Origin: Hippasteria phrygiana
Lineage: Eukaryota; Echinodermata; Asteroidea; Valvatida; Goniasteridae
DNA length: 64,000 nucleotides
Reading direction: 5' to 3'
Assembly: GCA_037893225.1 (NCBI GenBank)
Contig: JAZGUH010000409.1
Span: 682,001-746,000 of the forward strand
Made by a program: the position numbers and the translations under genes. Within the stretch, counting starts at the first letter, position 1. Each line of letters opens with the position of its first letter. Positions 43,882-54,830 of this stretch are shown here, piece by piece. Under the pieces are notes generated by a model. The model saw nothing but the letters and a program-made list of their open reading frames with translations, had not been told where the DNA came from and made no database searches.

Positions 43882-45290
43882 TTCCATTAAGAATTCCCCG
43901 CATCACGGTGAAATAGGGATGGTACCATGGTATAAAACATGGGATTTGAGAAAATGCACGGACATGACAAACATGACATACAAATAGAATTCACTGGAAA
44001 CCATGTATACCGGTACCGGTATGATTGAAATTGAAACATAAAATCAAGAATAAACCCACGTATGCTTTAATTGGACGAAGTCTTTTGGGAAAATGACCAT
44101 ACTGTACATCATTATAAACCTTACAATGATAATTAAGGGCGTCCCTGTTTTAAATTCTATGGTTCTCATTTCCGACCGACCCTATTTTTGGCTCCCGACT
44201 GAGAAAAAAAACACCTTTTTTATGCCGCCGACCCGTCTGGAATTTTCTACGAATAAAACAAATTAGAAAAAAATGATAATCTTAAGAATTTCCGGGGACA
44301 AATTCCGGAAAAAAATAACGTCCATGGTAATTTTACGTAGGCCTACCTAGTAATTGTGGCTGTGCGAAACGCCCGGTTTTGTCTTTTCTCAAGATGAATT
44401 TCTCTGCGCATTAGCTGCATGTGCGTGCACTGTACAATGGGAATAATTAGACTATGGCATTCAGTGCGGCTGCTTGCTCTTGACCAAGGCTAGCAACAAA
44501 GCATCGCACACGCGCAGATGCGCTTTAGGGGGTACCCTTATTGAACAACTGCTGTAACCCCCTCAGGTCTTAGTAGCCTATTCTCAAAGCGGAGTTCGGA
44601 ACACGTTAGCTGCGTGTACGTACATTGTACATTGGGAATAATACGGTAGCATTCAGTGCAGTTGTTTGCACTTGACCAAGACTACACCAACGATGGAATA
44701 CCGTATGCATGCACGCACGTGTGCTATAATGAACGGTGCAGACTATACTCCGGAGATATGATGGAGAAGTTATGTATATTTTATTCCTCCATGGTCCATC
44801 ATATGTTATGTATTATTCTGTCGTCAAATTTATTGGAAATAGCTGGAATTTTGAGCAAGGAAATCTAGACTAATCCACACTTAATACACACTTAGTTAGA
44901 GAAATCTTAAACGCTGTGAAAAGCTACATATCGCGATATTCTGCGGTATATCAAATTCCCCAATACAATATTTAGGTTTTTTTTTTATTTTTATTATTTT
45001 TTCGAGGGACACCTTGACCAGTTACGAAGGCATCGATGGTAAACTGGACGTCGAACACGTGGCCGCCATATCTAGCCTGCCGTCATGTTTACCTGTCAAT
45101 AAACCAATTAAGTAAAATGCAACTTCTGCCAGCTTCGACCATTACATTACAATTTATTGATGGTTGATAATCACACGATACAAAAGAGTGAACAATAGAG
45201 CAGAGTTAATGAGCTGGCCAGAAACTGCCCAAACAAATTCACGGCGTTTTCTTTGCGATAAAATCCCGAGAGTATTTTAAGGCGTTTGTT
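43882..45290. repeat. Interval with an 80-bp degenerate direct repeat
   Basis: ttagctgcatgtgcgtgcac...cttgaccaaggcta (44409-44493) recurs as ttagctgcgtgtacgtacat...cttgaccaagacta (44605-44683), about 80% alike. The rest is unique-looking and has no recognised gene. Confidence 0.6.
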
Positions 45291-45440
45291 TTCATGGTGT
45301 TCTCTTGCCGTGAAATTGCCGTGAACTAAAAATTTCACAGCAAAACTGATGTTCACGGCATTTTCAGGGCAAAGTTTGCGTCGTGAAATTGCAGTGAAAT
45401 ATTATTTCACGGCAAAACGAATTTTCAGGGCATTTTCACG
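45291..45440. repeat. Short repeats of ttcacggcaa / gtgaaattgc
   Basis: Motifs ttcacggca, gtgaaattgc and ttttcagggca recur five to six times in 150 bp on both strands. This lies immediately before the Penelope-like remnant and may be its terminal region or an unrelated MITE. Confidence 0.55.
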
Positions 45441-46600
45441 GCAAAGATTTTCATAGTGGATGTTGGTGATGAATTGTGCTTGTTGCCAGTTGATGTTGTG
45501 GTCTTCCCTGTGTGAATGGTTGATATTTGATGATTTCTCGTACTCCCCTCGTCGGCCGTGTGCTTTGTGTTCTTTCAGTCGAATGTTGAAATCGCGACCT
45601 ATTTCCCCAATGTAAACTTTCCCACATTCACAGGGTATCCTGTAAACCCCAGGCTTGTTTGTGGGGCACTGCTTGTCTTTGTGGGATTGGAGGGTATCAC
45701 GGATCTTGTTGGGTGTGGTGTGGAATACCTTGATGTCATTGTTGTTCAGGATGCACTGGATGATGTGTGAAGAGCTGCCAATGTATGAAAGTGTGACTGA
45801 TGATTTGTATGTGGCGGGCTGACCTTGGGTATAGGGGACCTTTTGGTCAGGAGGGGATCTTGTGACTTGATCTTGTACCCGTTCCGCTGCAGTGCTGTCT
45901 TTACATGGTGGCGTTCTTGCTGCCCCGATTGAGAAAGGTCCCCGTTTGAAAATCGGGTACAAAACTAATGAGGGTCCTTGCCAAAAAGTTAAAGTTTGAA
46001 CAATAGGAGGCCAATAGGAGGCCAATAGGACGTCCCCGATTGCAGGCGTTCACACACTTGTGTGGGTTTGCGGTACACACGGTGACTGAGGGTGCCATCC
46101 GGTTGTCTGGAGACCTCATCTTGTTCCTGATCCATAGTAAACTGGATGTTGCTGTGCAGCCCGTTGAGGTGTTCCAGAAACAATCGGAGGTCCTCAGTGC
46201 CAAGCGGCCACACGATGAAAGTGTCATCCACATACCGGAGCCACGCCTTGGGTTTCAGGTCAGCTGAGAGAAGCGCCGTCTGTTTAAATTCTTCCATGAA
46301 CAAGTAGAACCGCTAGAACCGGGGATAGAGGCGATCCCATGGAGGTTCCAGAGGCTTGCTCGAAGAATTGGTTTCGCCACTGGAAGCAGGATGACGAGAC
46401 ACAGGTGAGCAGAAGACCGTGAAACTGGTCCGGGGTTAGGGCTGTGTGCTCGCATAGGGAGGGGTCATTGTGAGTCTATCTTTGGCTATGTTGCAGGCTT
46501 CACCTGTGTGGGGACGTTGGTGAAAAGGGACACAACATCAAAGCTGACCAGAACGTTGTTGGGATGGAGGTTGAGGGTGTATTTATTAAGGGTCTGTGTG
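45441..46600 (-). mobile_element. Penelope-like retroelement remnant (RT + GIY-YIG)
   Basis: Read on the minus strand: reverse-transcriptase motif FDVVSLFTNVP (46511-46542), MGSPLSP (46321-46341), RYVDDTFIVW with the catalytic YVDD (about 46205-46237), then QFTMDQE and KPT. After a spacer, a GIY-YIG endonuclease core follows: GVYRIPCECGKVYIGEIGR (about 45600-45655) with NIRLKEHK. This domain order is diagnostic of Penelope-like elements. Frameshifts near 46010-46020 (where taggaggccaa is triplicated) and near 46300 break the frame, and the N-terminal part of the RT is absent. Confidence 0.93.
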
Positions 46601-46949
46601 TACCGTCTTTAAGCTACATTGTTAGTATTACCCCCTGCAGAGGTACTATCCCTTCCTGACACCCATACACCCCAAGGGGCGAAGGGGCGAAGCAACAGGT
46701 GGAGGTGACCACTGGGAGTTGTAGCCTCAATCCTGCACACAGGCGGCCTGGTGACAATAGTCGCTCTCTTTTTGATCCCGGGACAACAGAGGAGTTCGGC
46801 GTTCTCCCGGGTGACTGAGCAGCCCTTTTTAGGGTAGCACTGCTTACCCTCATAGGAGGGAGGAGACTGGAAAAGGCGTCTTAAACATTCCTTGTCCCAA
46901 ACAAGCTGGCCAGCTAGCCGCGGTTGGCAGTGTTACCCATGTAGCGGTC

Positions 46950-47911
46950 GAAAACAGAAGAAATGTAAGAAGATAACTTTCGGAGCATGGAACGTCCGAA
47001 CACTAATGGACAGAGAAACCTCAACAAGACCCAAGAGGAGAACAGCCCTCATAGCACGAGAACTTGCCTGGTACAGCATCGACATTGCTACACCTTCTTC
47101 TGGAAAGGCAAGGCTCACGACGAAGACAGAATCCACGGGGTAGGACTGGCCATTAAGACGACACTTCTTAGTCAGCTACCAGACCTCCCTACTTCCATCA
47201 ACGAGCGGCTAATGAAACTCCGCTTCCCCCTTAACCCCTCCCGGCACGTCACAGTTATCAGCGCCTACGCTCCCACTCTGACCAGCAGTGATGAAGCGAA
47301 GGAAACCTTCTACGAGAATCTCGATCACCTTGTGAAGGCCACCCCCGCTGGAGATACTACTGGGCGATTTTAATGCCAGAGTCGGCACTGACTGTGGAAA
47401 CTGGAAAGGTGTGCTAGGCCCACATGGAACAGGAAAAATTAACTCCAATGGCCTGCTGCTCCCGAGTCTCTGTGCAGAGAATGATTTGACCATCACCAAC
47501 ACCCTCTTCAGGCAAGCAGACAAGTTCAAAGCAACTTGGATGCACCCGAGGTCAAAACAGTGGCACCTGATCGACTTTGCCATCTGCTGCAGGCGTGACG
47601 CCCGAGACTTCAGGATCACCAGGGCCATGCACGGAGCCGAGTGCTGGACCGACCATCGTCTGATTAGGTCAATCCTCACACTCCACATCGCCCCCAACCA
47701 CCGGAAAAAGCCTAAGCCAGTCAGGCCGTCATTCAATACCGAGAAGCTGAAACGGACAGATCTCCGTGATCACTTCGTGACCAGCCTAGACGACAAGTTG
47801 ACATCACATGGACCTCTGACTGGAAGCACGACACAAAAGTGGGACCAGTTCAGAGACAGCCCAGTCGACACTATGACCAAAGAAGAGAGTCCTCCAGGAT
47901 TGGTTCGATGA
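46950..47911 (+). pseudogene. RTE-like LINE endonuclease domain, frameshifted
   Basis: WNVRTLMD with RRTALIARELAWYSIDIA starts the fold in one frame. A shift near 47085 moves to FFWKGKAHDEDRIHGVGLAI with VISAYAPT. Another shift near 47365 leads through LGDFNARVGTD into ITNTLFRQADKFKATWMHPR, HLIDFAICCRRDARD and the late SDH-type motif CWTDHRLIRS (about 47641-47670). Catalytic-type residues (N in WNVR, E lost in the shifted region, D/N in GDFN, DH) are mostly visible, but the frame is broken. It would nick target DNA in the intact element. Confidence 0.85.
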
Positions 47912-48391
47912 GAACGACGAGGCCATAGCACAACTCCTTGAGGACAAGCAAAAGGCCTTCATAGCTTGGCAGAACGACATGTCCTCCACCTCCAAAAAGG
48001 ACCGCTTCAAACAACTACAGAGTCGGGCCCAAGCCGCGCTCCGCTGTATGCAGGACGCATGGTGGGAGAAGAAGGCAGACGAAGTCCAGCACTATGTCGA
48101 CACTAAGAATTCTAAGATGTTCTTCAGCTCCATCAAGGCAGAGTATGGACCGTCTAAACCTAGCACCACCCCCTCCTATCAACCAACGGCACACTGCTGA
48201 AGGAGAAGAGCGCCATCAACGAGAGGTGGAGGGAACACTTCAGCACCCTCCTTAACAGACCGTGCACTGTCAGTGCAGACGCCCTGGACCAGATCCCTCA
48301 GAGACCCACAATAGACAGCCTCGACTCCCCTCCTACCCTGCAGGAGGTCAAGAAAGCCATCAGCCAGACCAGTTCGGGAAAAGCCCCAGGG

Positions 48392-49734
48392 ATGGATGGG
48401 ATCCCCACAGAAATCTTCAAAGTAGTGGGACCAGTGGCACTTGAAACCTTCTACAGTATCCTCAGCAGCATCTGGGAGGAAGAGGACATACCCCAAGAAT
48501 TTAGGGATGCCACAAAGGGCAGCAAATCCGACTGTGGCAACTACCGTGGCATATCTCTTCTGTCTATTGCTGGGAAGATCTTGGCGCGTATCATCCTCAA
48601 TCGCCTGATCTCTGCCGTCTCAGAGGAGAACCTGCCAGAGGCACAGTGTGGTTTCCGTCCAGGCCGTAGTACTGTTGACATGATTTTTGCAGTCCGCCAG
48701 GTGCAAGAAAAGTGCAAGGAACAGAATCTAGATCTTTATGCAGTCTTCATTGACCTGAACAAGGCATTTGATACTGTCAACAAAGAGGCCTTGTGGACAA
48801 TTCTGGGGAAACTTGGCTGTCCCAGGAAATTTGTGAACTTGATCCGCCTGTTTCATGACAATATGACTGGCCTGGTACTTTCTGGTGGAGAGGCATCTGA
48901 GCCGTTTGAAATCTTCAATGGCGTGAAGCAAGGGTGTGTTTTTGCCCCTGTACTTTTAACCTCTTCTTCACCTGTGTCCTTAGCCACGCTGTCAGAGACA
49001 ATGAGGATGGAGTGTACCTGAAGTACAGACTGGATGGGTCCCTCTTCGACTTACGTCGTTTGAGAGCCAAAACAATTAAAAAGACGGTTGAGAGGATCAT
49101 CTTGGAGGCCCTCTTTGCCGATGACTGTGCCCTCATGGCACACAAGGAGACTGCCCTCCAACTGATTGTTGACAAGTTTGCCGAGGCGTCCTGCCTCTTT
49201 GGCCTTACCATCAGCCTTCGCAAAACAGAAGTACTGTACCAGCCTACCCCCTTGTCTGCAGGCCATTGCCCCTCTATCTCTATCGAGGGAACAGAGCTGA
49301 AGACTGTAGAGGACTTCAAGTACCTCGGCAGTGTCATCTCCAACGATGGTTCCCTTGACAAGGAGATCAATGCCAGGATTTGCAAGGCAAGCCAAGCTCT
49401 CGGCAGACTACAATCCCGTGTGTTGAACTAGCACAATATCCGGCAGTCTACCAAAGTGAAGGTGTACAAGACAGTTGTCCTCACTAGCCTTCTCTACGGA
49501 TGTAAAACCTGGACCCTGTACAGAAGACACATTCAACTGCTGGAACGCTTCTACACGCGCAGCCTGAGATCAATCCTTGACATCCGGTGGCAGGACAGGA
49601 TTATGAACCTGGAGGTTCTGGATAGGGCAGAGACCACAAGCTGTTCGAGCTGCTGCCAGGGGAGAAATGTTGTTCCCACTTTATCTTCGATTTTTTACTG
49701 GAATCTGCCTTGTTGCTTCACTGATCCTGTTTGA
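48392..49734 (+). pseudogene. RTE-like LINE reverse transcriptase, frameshifted
   Basis: Motifs in order: DCGNYRGISLLSIAGKILAR, QCGFRPGRSTVDMIFAVRQ, VFIDLNKAFDTVN (first catalytic Asp), GVKQGCVFAPVL, then after a shift near 48955 LFNLFFTCVLSHAVRDNEDG, LFADDCALMAH with FADD (49111-49128), and FKYLGSVISNDG. A TAG stop follows at about 49429, and the frame then continues as VYKTVVLTSLLYGCKTWTL. Coding similarity stops at AETTS (49640), where the second LINE begins. Confidence 0.9.
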
Positions 49735-49843
49735 ACGTTTTGTTGAATATCTTGTCCTACATCATGAAGCTAATCGGAGGTCGGGATTGTCTTAGGGAAT
49801 TCGCTGTTGGAGTGGGAATTTTGAACACCACGGCATACCCAAC

Positions 49844-52800
49844 GTGAGTACTGGTAGCCATAACAGTACAAGTGCAATGACCCATAACAATGCTGAAACT
49901 AACAATCCATTGGATGACAATAGACCATCCATTGTGCGTGCCTCTGTCCAATGCTACACCAAGCGACAGCTCATGTCCATACGTAGGTGTCAAGGGCCTA
50001 CATGTATATCCGAAGAGTCCTACAACACCCTGAAACAATTGGGCATTGCTCGTCGTTCCAGAGGTAGAAGAGCAGGCATACATATGATCAAACAAATCAG
50101 AACCGGCTGCGCCCCAAAATCTGTCAACATACGGAAGAAAACTCCACGTACATGTACCAGACATATTTCCAACTTGAGACCGTTACCACACACCACCAAT
50201 CCACTTTCAAAACTGACCATTCATATATGGAACGCGAATTCCATCCGGAACAAAACCACCTCCCTATTGGATCACATTTTGTCATATGATGTTGACATAA
50301 TGATAGTGACCGAGACCTGGTTAACAAATGATGACATGGTGATCGTTGGTGAATGCACTCCCCCGAGTTATGTGTTCCTTAACTTTCCCCGTGGGAGCAC
50401 CAACTACGGGGGAGGGATCGGCATTGTGCACAAGAAATCACTCAAGCTGTGTTCCACACCTTCCGGCTTTGCCTCGATCTGCTTTGAACATTGTGTTGTA
50501 ACACTGAATAACTACATCCAACTTATTGCAATTTACCGTCCACCACCGTCACGTGCTAATGGCCTAAAAACATCGGACTTCCTGGAAGAGTTCGAGAAAT
50601 TTCTTGATGAGATATCGGTTACCCCTCACAAAGTTGCTCTATTAGGTGACTTTAATGTACACATCGATACACCTGAGAAGTGGGATACCAAAAAATTCGT
50701 CAAGATTTTCACAAATGTAGGCTTTAACCAATATGTCAGCGGTCCAACTCATACACTGGGACATACACTGGATCCAGTGATTTCCCGTGACGAGGAAGAC
50801 CTCATTCATCAAGTTCATGTTGACCCATTGCTTCATTCTGACCACCATGTTGTCACATGCACTGTGAAAGTTGACAAACCACCACCACTCAGGGTTCGCA
50901 CGACATCCCGTGAGTACGGGAGAATGGACCACGAGCGTCTGACAGAACTACTTCATGCTCGGTTTACGGATTTTCCTGAAAGCAACAATCCCACCATCCT
51001 AACTGAGAATTATCTTACGATAACATCATCGGTCCTAGACGAGGTCTGTCCTTTAGTCACTAGGGAGCGCACTGTCAAACCTAGGCTTCCATGGTACAGT
51101 GATTCCATCCATATAGAAAGACGTGTTCGACGTCGCCTTGAACGAAAATGGAAGAAAAGCAACTCCGATGCTGACGAGAACGCCTTCCGTGCTCAGAAAG
51201 AACACGTCAACAGACTGATCACTCATTCAAAGATTAATTATTATTCTGAGAAATGTACAAATTGTAATGTAAAAGAAATGTATGTCACAATCAATGGTCT
51301 CCTAAACACATCCGCTAAGTTTCTCCCAGATTATGACTCTAATAACGAGCTTGCCAATAAGTTTTTGTGTTTTTTCACAGATAAGGTAGAGAAAATACGA
51401 TCTAATGTGAGCTCCCAACATAACACAAACGATTACCCAAGTGTAACTGAGGTCAATCCGGTTTCCATTGTTCCATCCATGTCAGAATTTGAGCAGATCA
51501 CTGTTGATGACGTAAAGCAAATTATCATGCGTCTATCCAGCAAGTCTTGCTCGCTCGATTCATTACCATCGTGGCTGATTAAGGAAAACCTACCCACCTT
51601 GCTACCAGTCATTACAAACATCGTCAATGCTTCTCTTTTGTCAGGGGAATTCCCATCAAATCTCAAACACTCAATCATAACTCCAGTAATTAAAAAGAGT
51701 TCTCTTGATCGTAATGACTTAAAGAGTTACCGACCGATTGCCAACATACCTTTTTTATCTAAGGTTATTGAGAGGGCAGCCACATGTCAAGTGATTGACC
51801 ATGTGGACAGCAATAACCTGGGAGAGCGATTCCAGTCTGCTTACAAGTGTCATCACAGCACTGAAACCGCTCTTCTCAGGGTTAAGAATGATATTCTTCG
51901 ATTTCTTGATAACAACAAAGCTGTTCTTATGGTGTTGCTTGACATGTCGGCCGCGTTCGATACAGTAGATCATGGCATTCTCCTACAGAGACTCAAACGT
52001 CAATTTGGACTAGATGGTCCTGTTAGATCTTGGTTTAGCACATATCTTACAGATCGCACCTCCAAAGTTTCTATCAAAGGCGAATTTTCCAAGGATTATA
52101 TCCATTCCTACTCACTTCCGCAAGGTTCCATCGTAGGTCCGTTGGGATTCATATTGTACACCACTCCTGTTAGTGACATAATTCGTGAGCATGGCATTTT
52201 GTTTCATGAATATGCGGATGATATTCAGCTTTACGCAGAATTCGACCCCAAGTCTGAAGTTGGTCGTCTGCAGGTGCTTGATAATTTGTCATCTTGTGTA
52301 TTGATGATCAAGGAGTGGATGTCTCGAAATATGTTGCAACTGAACCAAGACAAAACAGAGTTCTTTGTTTTTGCCAATAAACATGTTTTATCGACTTTCA
52401 CAGATCTTAAATTGAAAATGGGAGATTTATCCATTCCAGCTTCCACTTCAATTAGGAACTTGGGAGTCACCCTTGATGGCTCCTTTATATGTCACATCAT
52501 GTCTCCTCAATATGTAGAATTGTTAATTTCCACATACGCAACCTGTGGCGTATTCGCCGGTTCATTACACGTGATGCCTGCCATCACGCCGTCAGAGGTC
52601 TGGTCCTGTCCCGCCTGGACTATGCCAATTCCCTTATGTTTGGAGCGCGCGAAGTAGACCTCAAGCGGCTACAGCGCCTGCAAAATAAGGCTGCCCGGCT
52701 GGTCTTCGCATGTGGACGAGACCTGCCTTCTGCCGGCCTGTTGGCAGAGCTGCATTGGCTCCCAGTTAAAGATAGGATTTCATTCAAACTGCTCACTTTG

Positions 52801-53079
52801 GTATATAAAATTCTTCACGCTCAAGCACCGTCATATCTCATTGATATAATACATTTACACAACACCAACGTTCCCAATGCTCACACTAGGCACCGACTCC
52901 GCTCATCTTCTGATAAGACTAGGCTTTCCGTTCCAAGATCCAGAAGAAAGGGCGGAGATAACTCCTTTTCTGTGGCTTCCCCCCGCCTGTGGAATGAGCT
53001 TCCGGTCTACTTGAGAGAGGCGGAGTCGGTGACTGTTTTCAAACGTCTCCTTAAGACATACCTTTTTCCCGATCAATGA
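49844..53079 (+). pseudogene. CR1/L2-like ORF2 (endonuclease + reverse transcriptase), one frameshift
   Basis: The first 937 codons (to 52657) stay open, with a basic N-terminus (YTKRQLMSIRRCQGPTC, RRSRGRRAG). Endonuclease: IWNANSIRNKT at residue ~126, DIMIVTETWL ~151, LLGDFNVH ~266, SDHHVV ~332. Reverse transcriptase: DLKSYRPIANI ~624, FQSAYK ~662, LLDMSAAFDTVDH ~698, LPQGSIVGPLGF ~756, EYADDIQLYA ~788. A single-base shift near 52490 moves the frame to SSICRIVNFHIRNLWRIRRF...LHWLPVKDRISFK, ending SVTVFKRLLKTYLFPDQ at 53079. All catalytic Asp residues are present, so the copy is young. The start is the first ATG of the frame. Confidence 0.93.
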
Positions 53080-53149
53080 TAATGTTTGTCTTCCCAGTCT
53101 GGTTCTTGTTATGTCATATTTGTTTCAATTTTCTTTGAATAGATGTCTT

Positions 53150-53210
53150 TGTAAGGCGCTCTGTTCTTTGTATAGCGCCTAATAAATGCTCTTTATTATT
53201 ATTATTATTA
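53150..53210 (+). repeat. LINE 3' tail: GCGC hairpin plus (TTA)n
   Basis: AGGCGCTCTG...TATAGCGCCT forms a short stem-loop before the triplet tail. It is similar in plan to the ends of the SINE at 9370-9655 and of the truncated LINE at 57465-57520, consistent with recognition by a shared reverse transcriptase. Confidence 0.75.
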
Positions 53211-53212
53211 TC

Positions 53213-53575
53213 TTAAGAGCTCAGCTTCGTTGGACGGGACACGTCATCCGGATGGATGAGTCCAGAATCCCCAAGCAACTCCTCTACGGTGAACTCTGCA
53301 TAGGCAGGAGAAAACAAGGAAGGCCTCAGAAACGTTTCAAGGATTGTGTGAAGGCCAACATAGTCCATGCTGGAATCCCGCCAAAGCAGCTCGAGGTGTG
53401 TGTGCAGGACCGGACTGGATGGTTTGCTCTGACAAAGCGAGCAACCGACAACTTCGAAAAGAGTCTCCGCGACAGCATCACAGAGGCCCGAGAGAGGAGG
53501 AAGGCAGTAGCCGCAGTAGTACCCAAAGTGCCAGGACAGTTTCCTGCCCTCACTGCGGACGTCCATGCCGTATAA
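53213..53575 (+). pseudogene. RTE-like LINE C-terminal part, downstream of the insertion
   Basis: The frame LRAQLRWTGHVIRMDESRIP, KQLLYGELCIGRRKQGRPQK and FKDCVKANIVHAGI is the normal continuation of the sequence that ends at 49640. In another frame the end reads CPHCGRPCRIRVHIR, a zinc-finger-like motif. It has no start codon of its own because it is the displaced 3' end of the host LINE. Confidence 0.85.
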
Positions 53576-53640
53576 GAGTCCACATCAGATGAGAGCACTT
53601 AGTTAGATGTTATCGTCGGATACGACGGACAACCATTATA

Positions 53641-54148
53641 GTGTTACCAAGCACTGAAATCTTGAAAATCACAAATTTGAAATCAAGAATTATACACTAT
53701 TGTGTAATACGTGTAGTTTTCATATATGTAAACTGCAACACTGCGGAAAGTAAGCTATTGACTAGTATGATTGTCTCTCTGTGGCCGTAATGCATTGGTG
53801 CAGCTAAAGGCATGTATTACACTAGGGCTTGTGAGACCCATCCACCCTCCTTGACAACAATAACAAAATGGGGGCATGTGAATTAAAGGAATTAAACAAA
53901 ATTACAGAAGTCGCCCATTACAAGGCTAAAATCAACTCCACGTAAATTTGGTTGCCAACCCTACCACCCTGGTTTTCTGGGCAAACATCTACATGCAAAA
54001 AAAAATTAAAATACATACTCATCAAAACACATACTCATCAAAACACAAAACAATGTGATTTACACCTGTCAAATTTGCCTAGTTATTTTTTCCAGTTTCA
54101 CTTGACCGGAGGAGATTGACCCTCTAATTAAGTTGTTATGCCTCTTAC
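53641..54148. other. Probable intron downstream of the NDUFAF5 exon
   Basis: No element recognised except a 20-bp direct repeat (atactcatcaaaacac twice, about 54015-54050). It would lie in the intron following the exon at 54149-54259 if the gene is intact. Confidence 0.45.
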
Positions 54149-54259
54149 CCCTTCTCTCTCCTGCTCTGCAAGTTGGAGGGAGCATCGAAGCTCAAACAAT
54201 GTGTCGCCTCCAAAGATGGAACCAACGAAAACACCGTCATTGCGGAGGGCACGTAGGAT
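54149..54259 (-). CDS. NDUFAF5: NDUFAF5 internal exon (complex I assembly factor)
   Basis: On the minus strand an acceptor CTTATAACAG precedes and a donor GTAAGAG follows a 111-bp, phase-0 segment of 37 codons: [37 protein letters not shown]. This closely resembles the family segment [20 protein letters not shown] and LAETEREG of animal NDUFAF5 (about residues 190-226 of ~345). NDUFAF5 is a mitochondrial methyltransferase-fold protein that hydroxylates an arginine of NDUFS7 during early complex I assembly. I could not find the preceding SAM-binding exons at higher coordinates, nor the following exon (usually FSPH...) downstream, before the LINE nest. The exon is intact (no stop, both splice sites good). 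It may belong to a live gene with very long introns or to a gene fragment. Confidence 0.85.
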
Positions 54260-54309
54260 CTGTTATAAGAGAAGGGAAGATTTAATTATGAATTGTGGCT
54301 ATAGATTTG

Positions 54310-54388
54310 TAGTTGGGTTGAGTTGGGTTGGGTTGGGGTTGGGTTGGGTTGGGTTGGGTTGGGGTTGGGTTGGGTTGGGTTGGGTTAC
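54310..54388 (+). repeat. TTGGG pentanucleotide array
   Basis: About 15 units of GGGTT/GGGGTT between 54310 and 54388, about 50 bp upstream (in gene sense) of the NDUFAF5 exon's acceptor. The G-runs could form G-quadruplexes on the plus strand. It resembles, but does not equal, telomere repeats. Confidence 0.9.
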
Positions 54389-54740
54389 TGGTACGCTATA
54401 TACACCCATGGCTTTCTTTTCTGGTTCTCTTCACCATCACCAATCCTGAAAACTAACATATACATGTGTACGTATCTCAGGGCATACAGAAGCAAAGAAG
54501 GAACCAGACTAGATGTTGGGATGAGTGCATACAATATCAAATACCTAAGCAGCTAGATAAATGCTTTTAGATTGGTATATATTTTCTTTTAAAAAGTTTA
54601 ATTCAAATATGATACACAAGTTATAAGACACAGTCCAAAACATTATTTTGTAAAGCGGCCATTTGTTATAGTACATGCAGTTTCCTCATTTCCCAAAAGA
54701 AACTAAAGCCTGATGCATATGCATGTGCATGTGCAGTTGT

Positions 54741-54830
54741 GCAGTCTTGTTGACTTGACTTGCGATTTTGTTTGACTTGACGAGACTTGACTTGACTTGA
54801 CTAAATTTGACTTGCTGACATTAACCCATT
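54741..54830. mobile_element. Remnant of a hAT-like gacttgactt element
   Basis: CAGTCTTGTTGACTTGACTT at the start, then gacttg repeats ending tttgacttgctgaca, where a piggyBac-like MITE has entered at TTAA. The same junction region is uninterrupted in the younger copy (tttgacttgctgacatcaac near 55035). Confidence 0.6.

Larger units (their letters stand above)
49641..53210 (+). mobile_element. CR1/L2-like LINE inserted in the RTE-like LINE
   Basis: It begins just after agaccacaag of the host LINE and ends with GGCGCTCTGTTC...TATAGCGCCTAATAAA followed by a (TTA)n tail at 53193-53210. It contains a short 5' untranslated region, one long ORF and the 3' tail hairpin. No obvious target duplication is seen; a few host codons between AETTS and LRAQLRW are missing, suggesting a small target deletion. 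Confidence 0.92.
46880..53640 (+). mobile_element. RTE-like LINE, decayed, split by a second LINE
   Basis: Left part 46880-49640 and right part 53211-53640 read as one element. It has an apurinic-type endonuclease beginning TFGAWNVRTLMD, a reverse transcriptase, and a C-terminal region that resumes at LRAQLRWTGHVIRMDESRIP and ends with CPHCGRPCRIRVHIR. The clade (RTE or relative) is inferred from memory of similar proteins. The boundary of the 5' untranslated part (46600-46890) is not defined. Confidence 0.85.

Noticed and set aside
47209..47736. 175-codon minus-strand ORF (also 48915-49385 minus and 49051-49395 minus)
   Set aside because: These are antisense shadows of the RTE-like LINE coding sequence.
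49844..52657. 937-codon ORF as a host gene
   Set aside because: Its endonuclease and reverse-transcriptase motifs and the triplet-tailed 3' end identify it as LINE ORF2.
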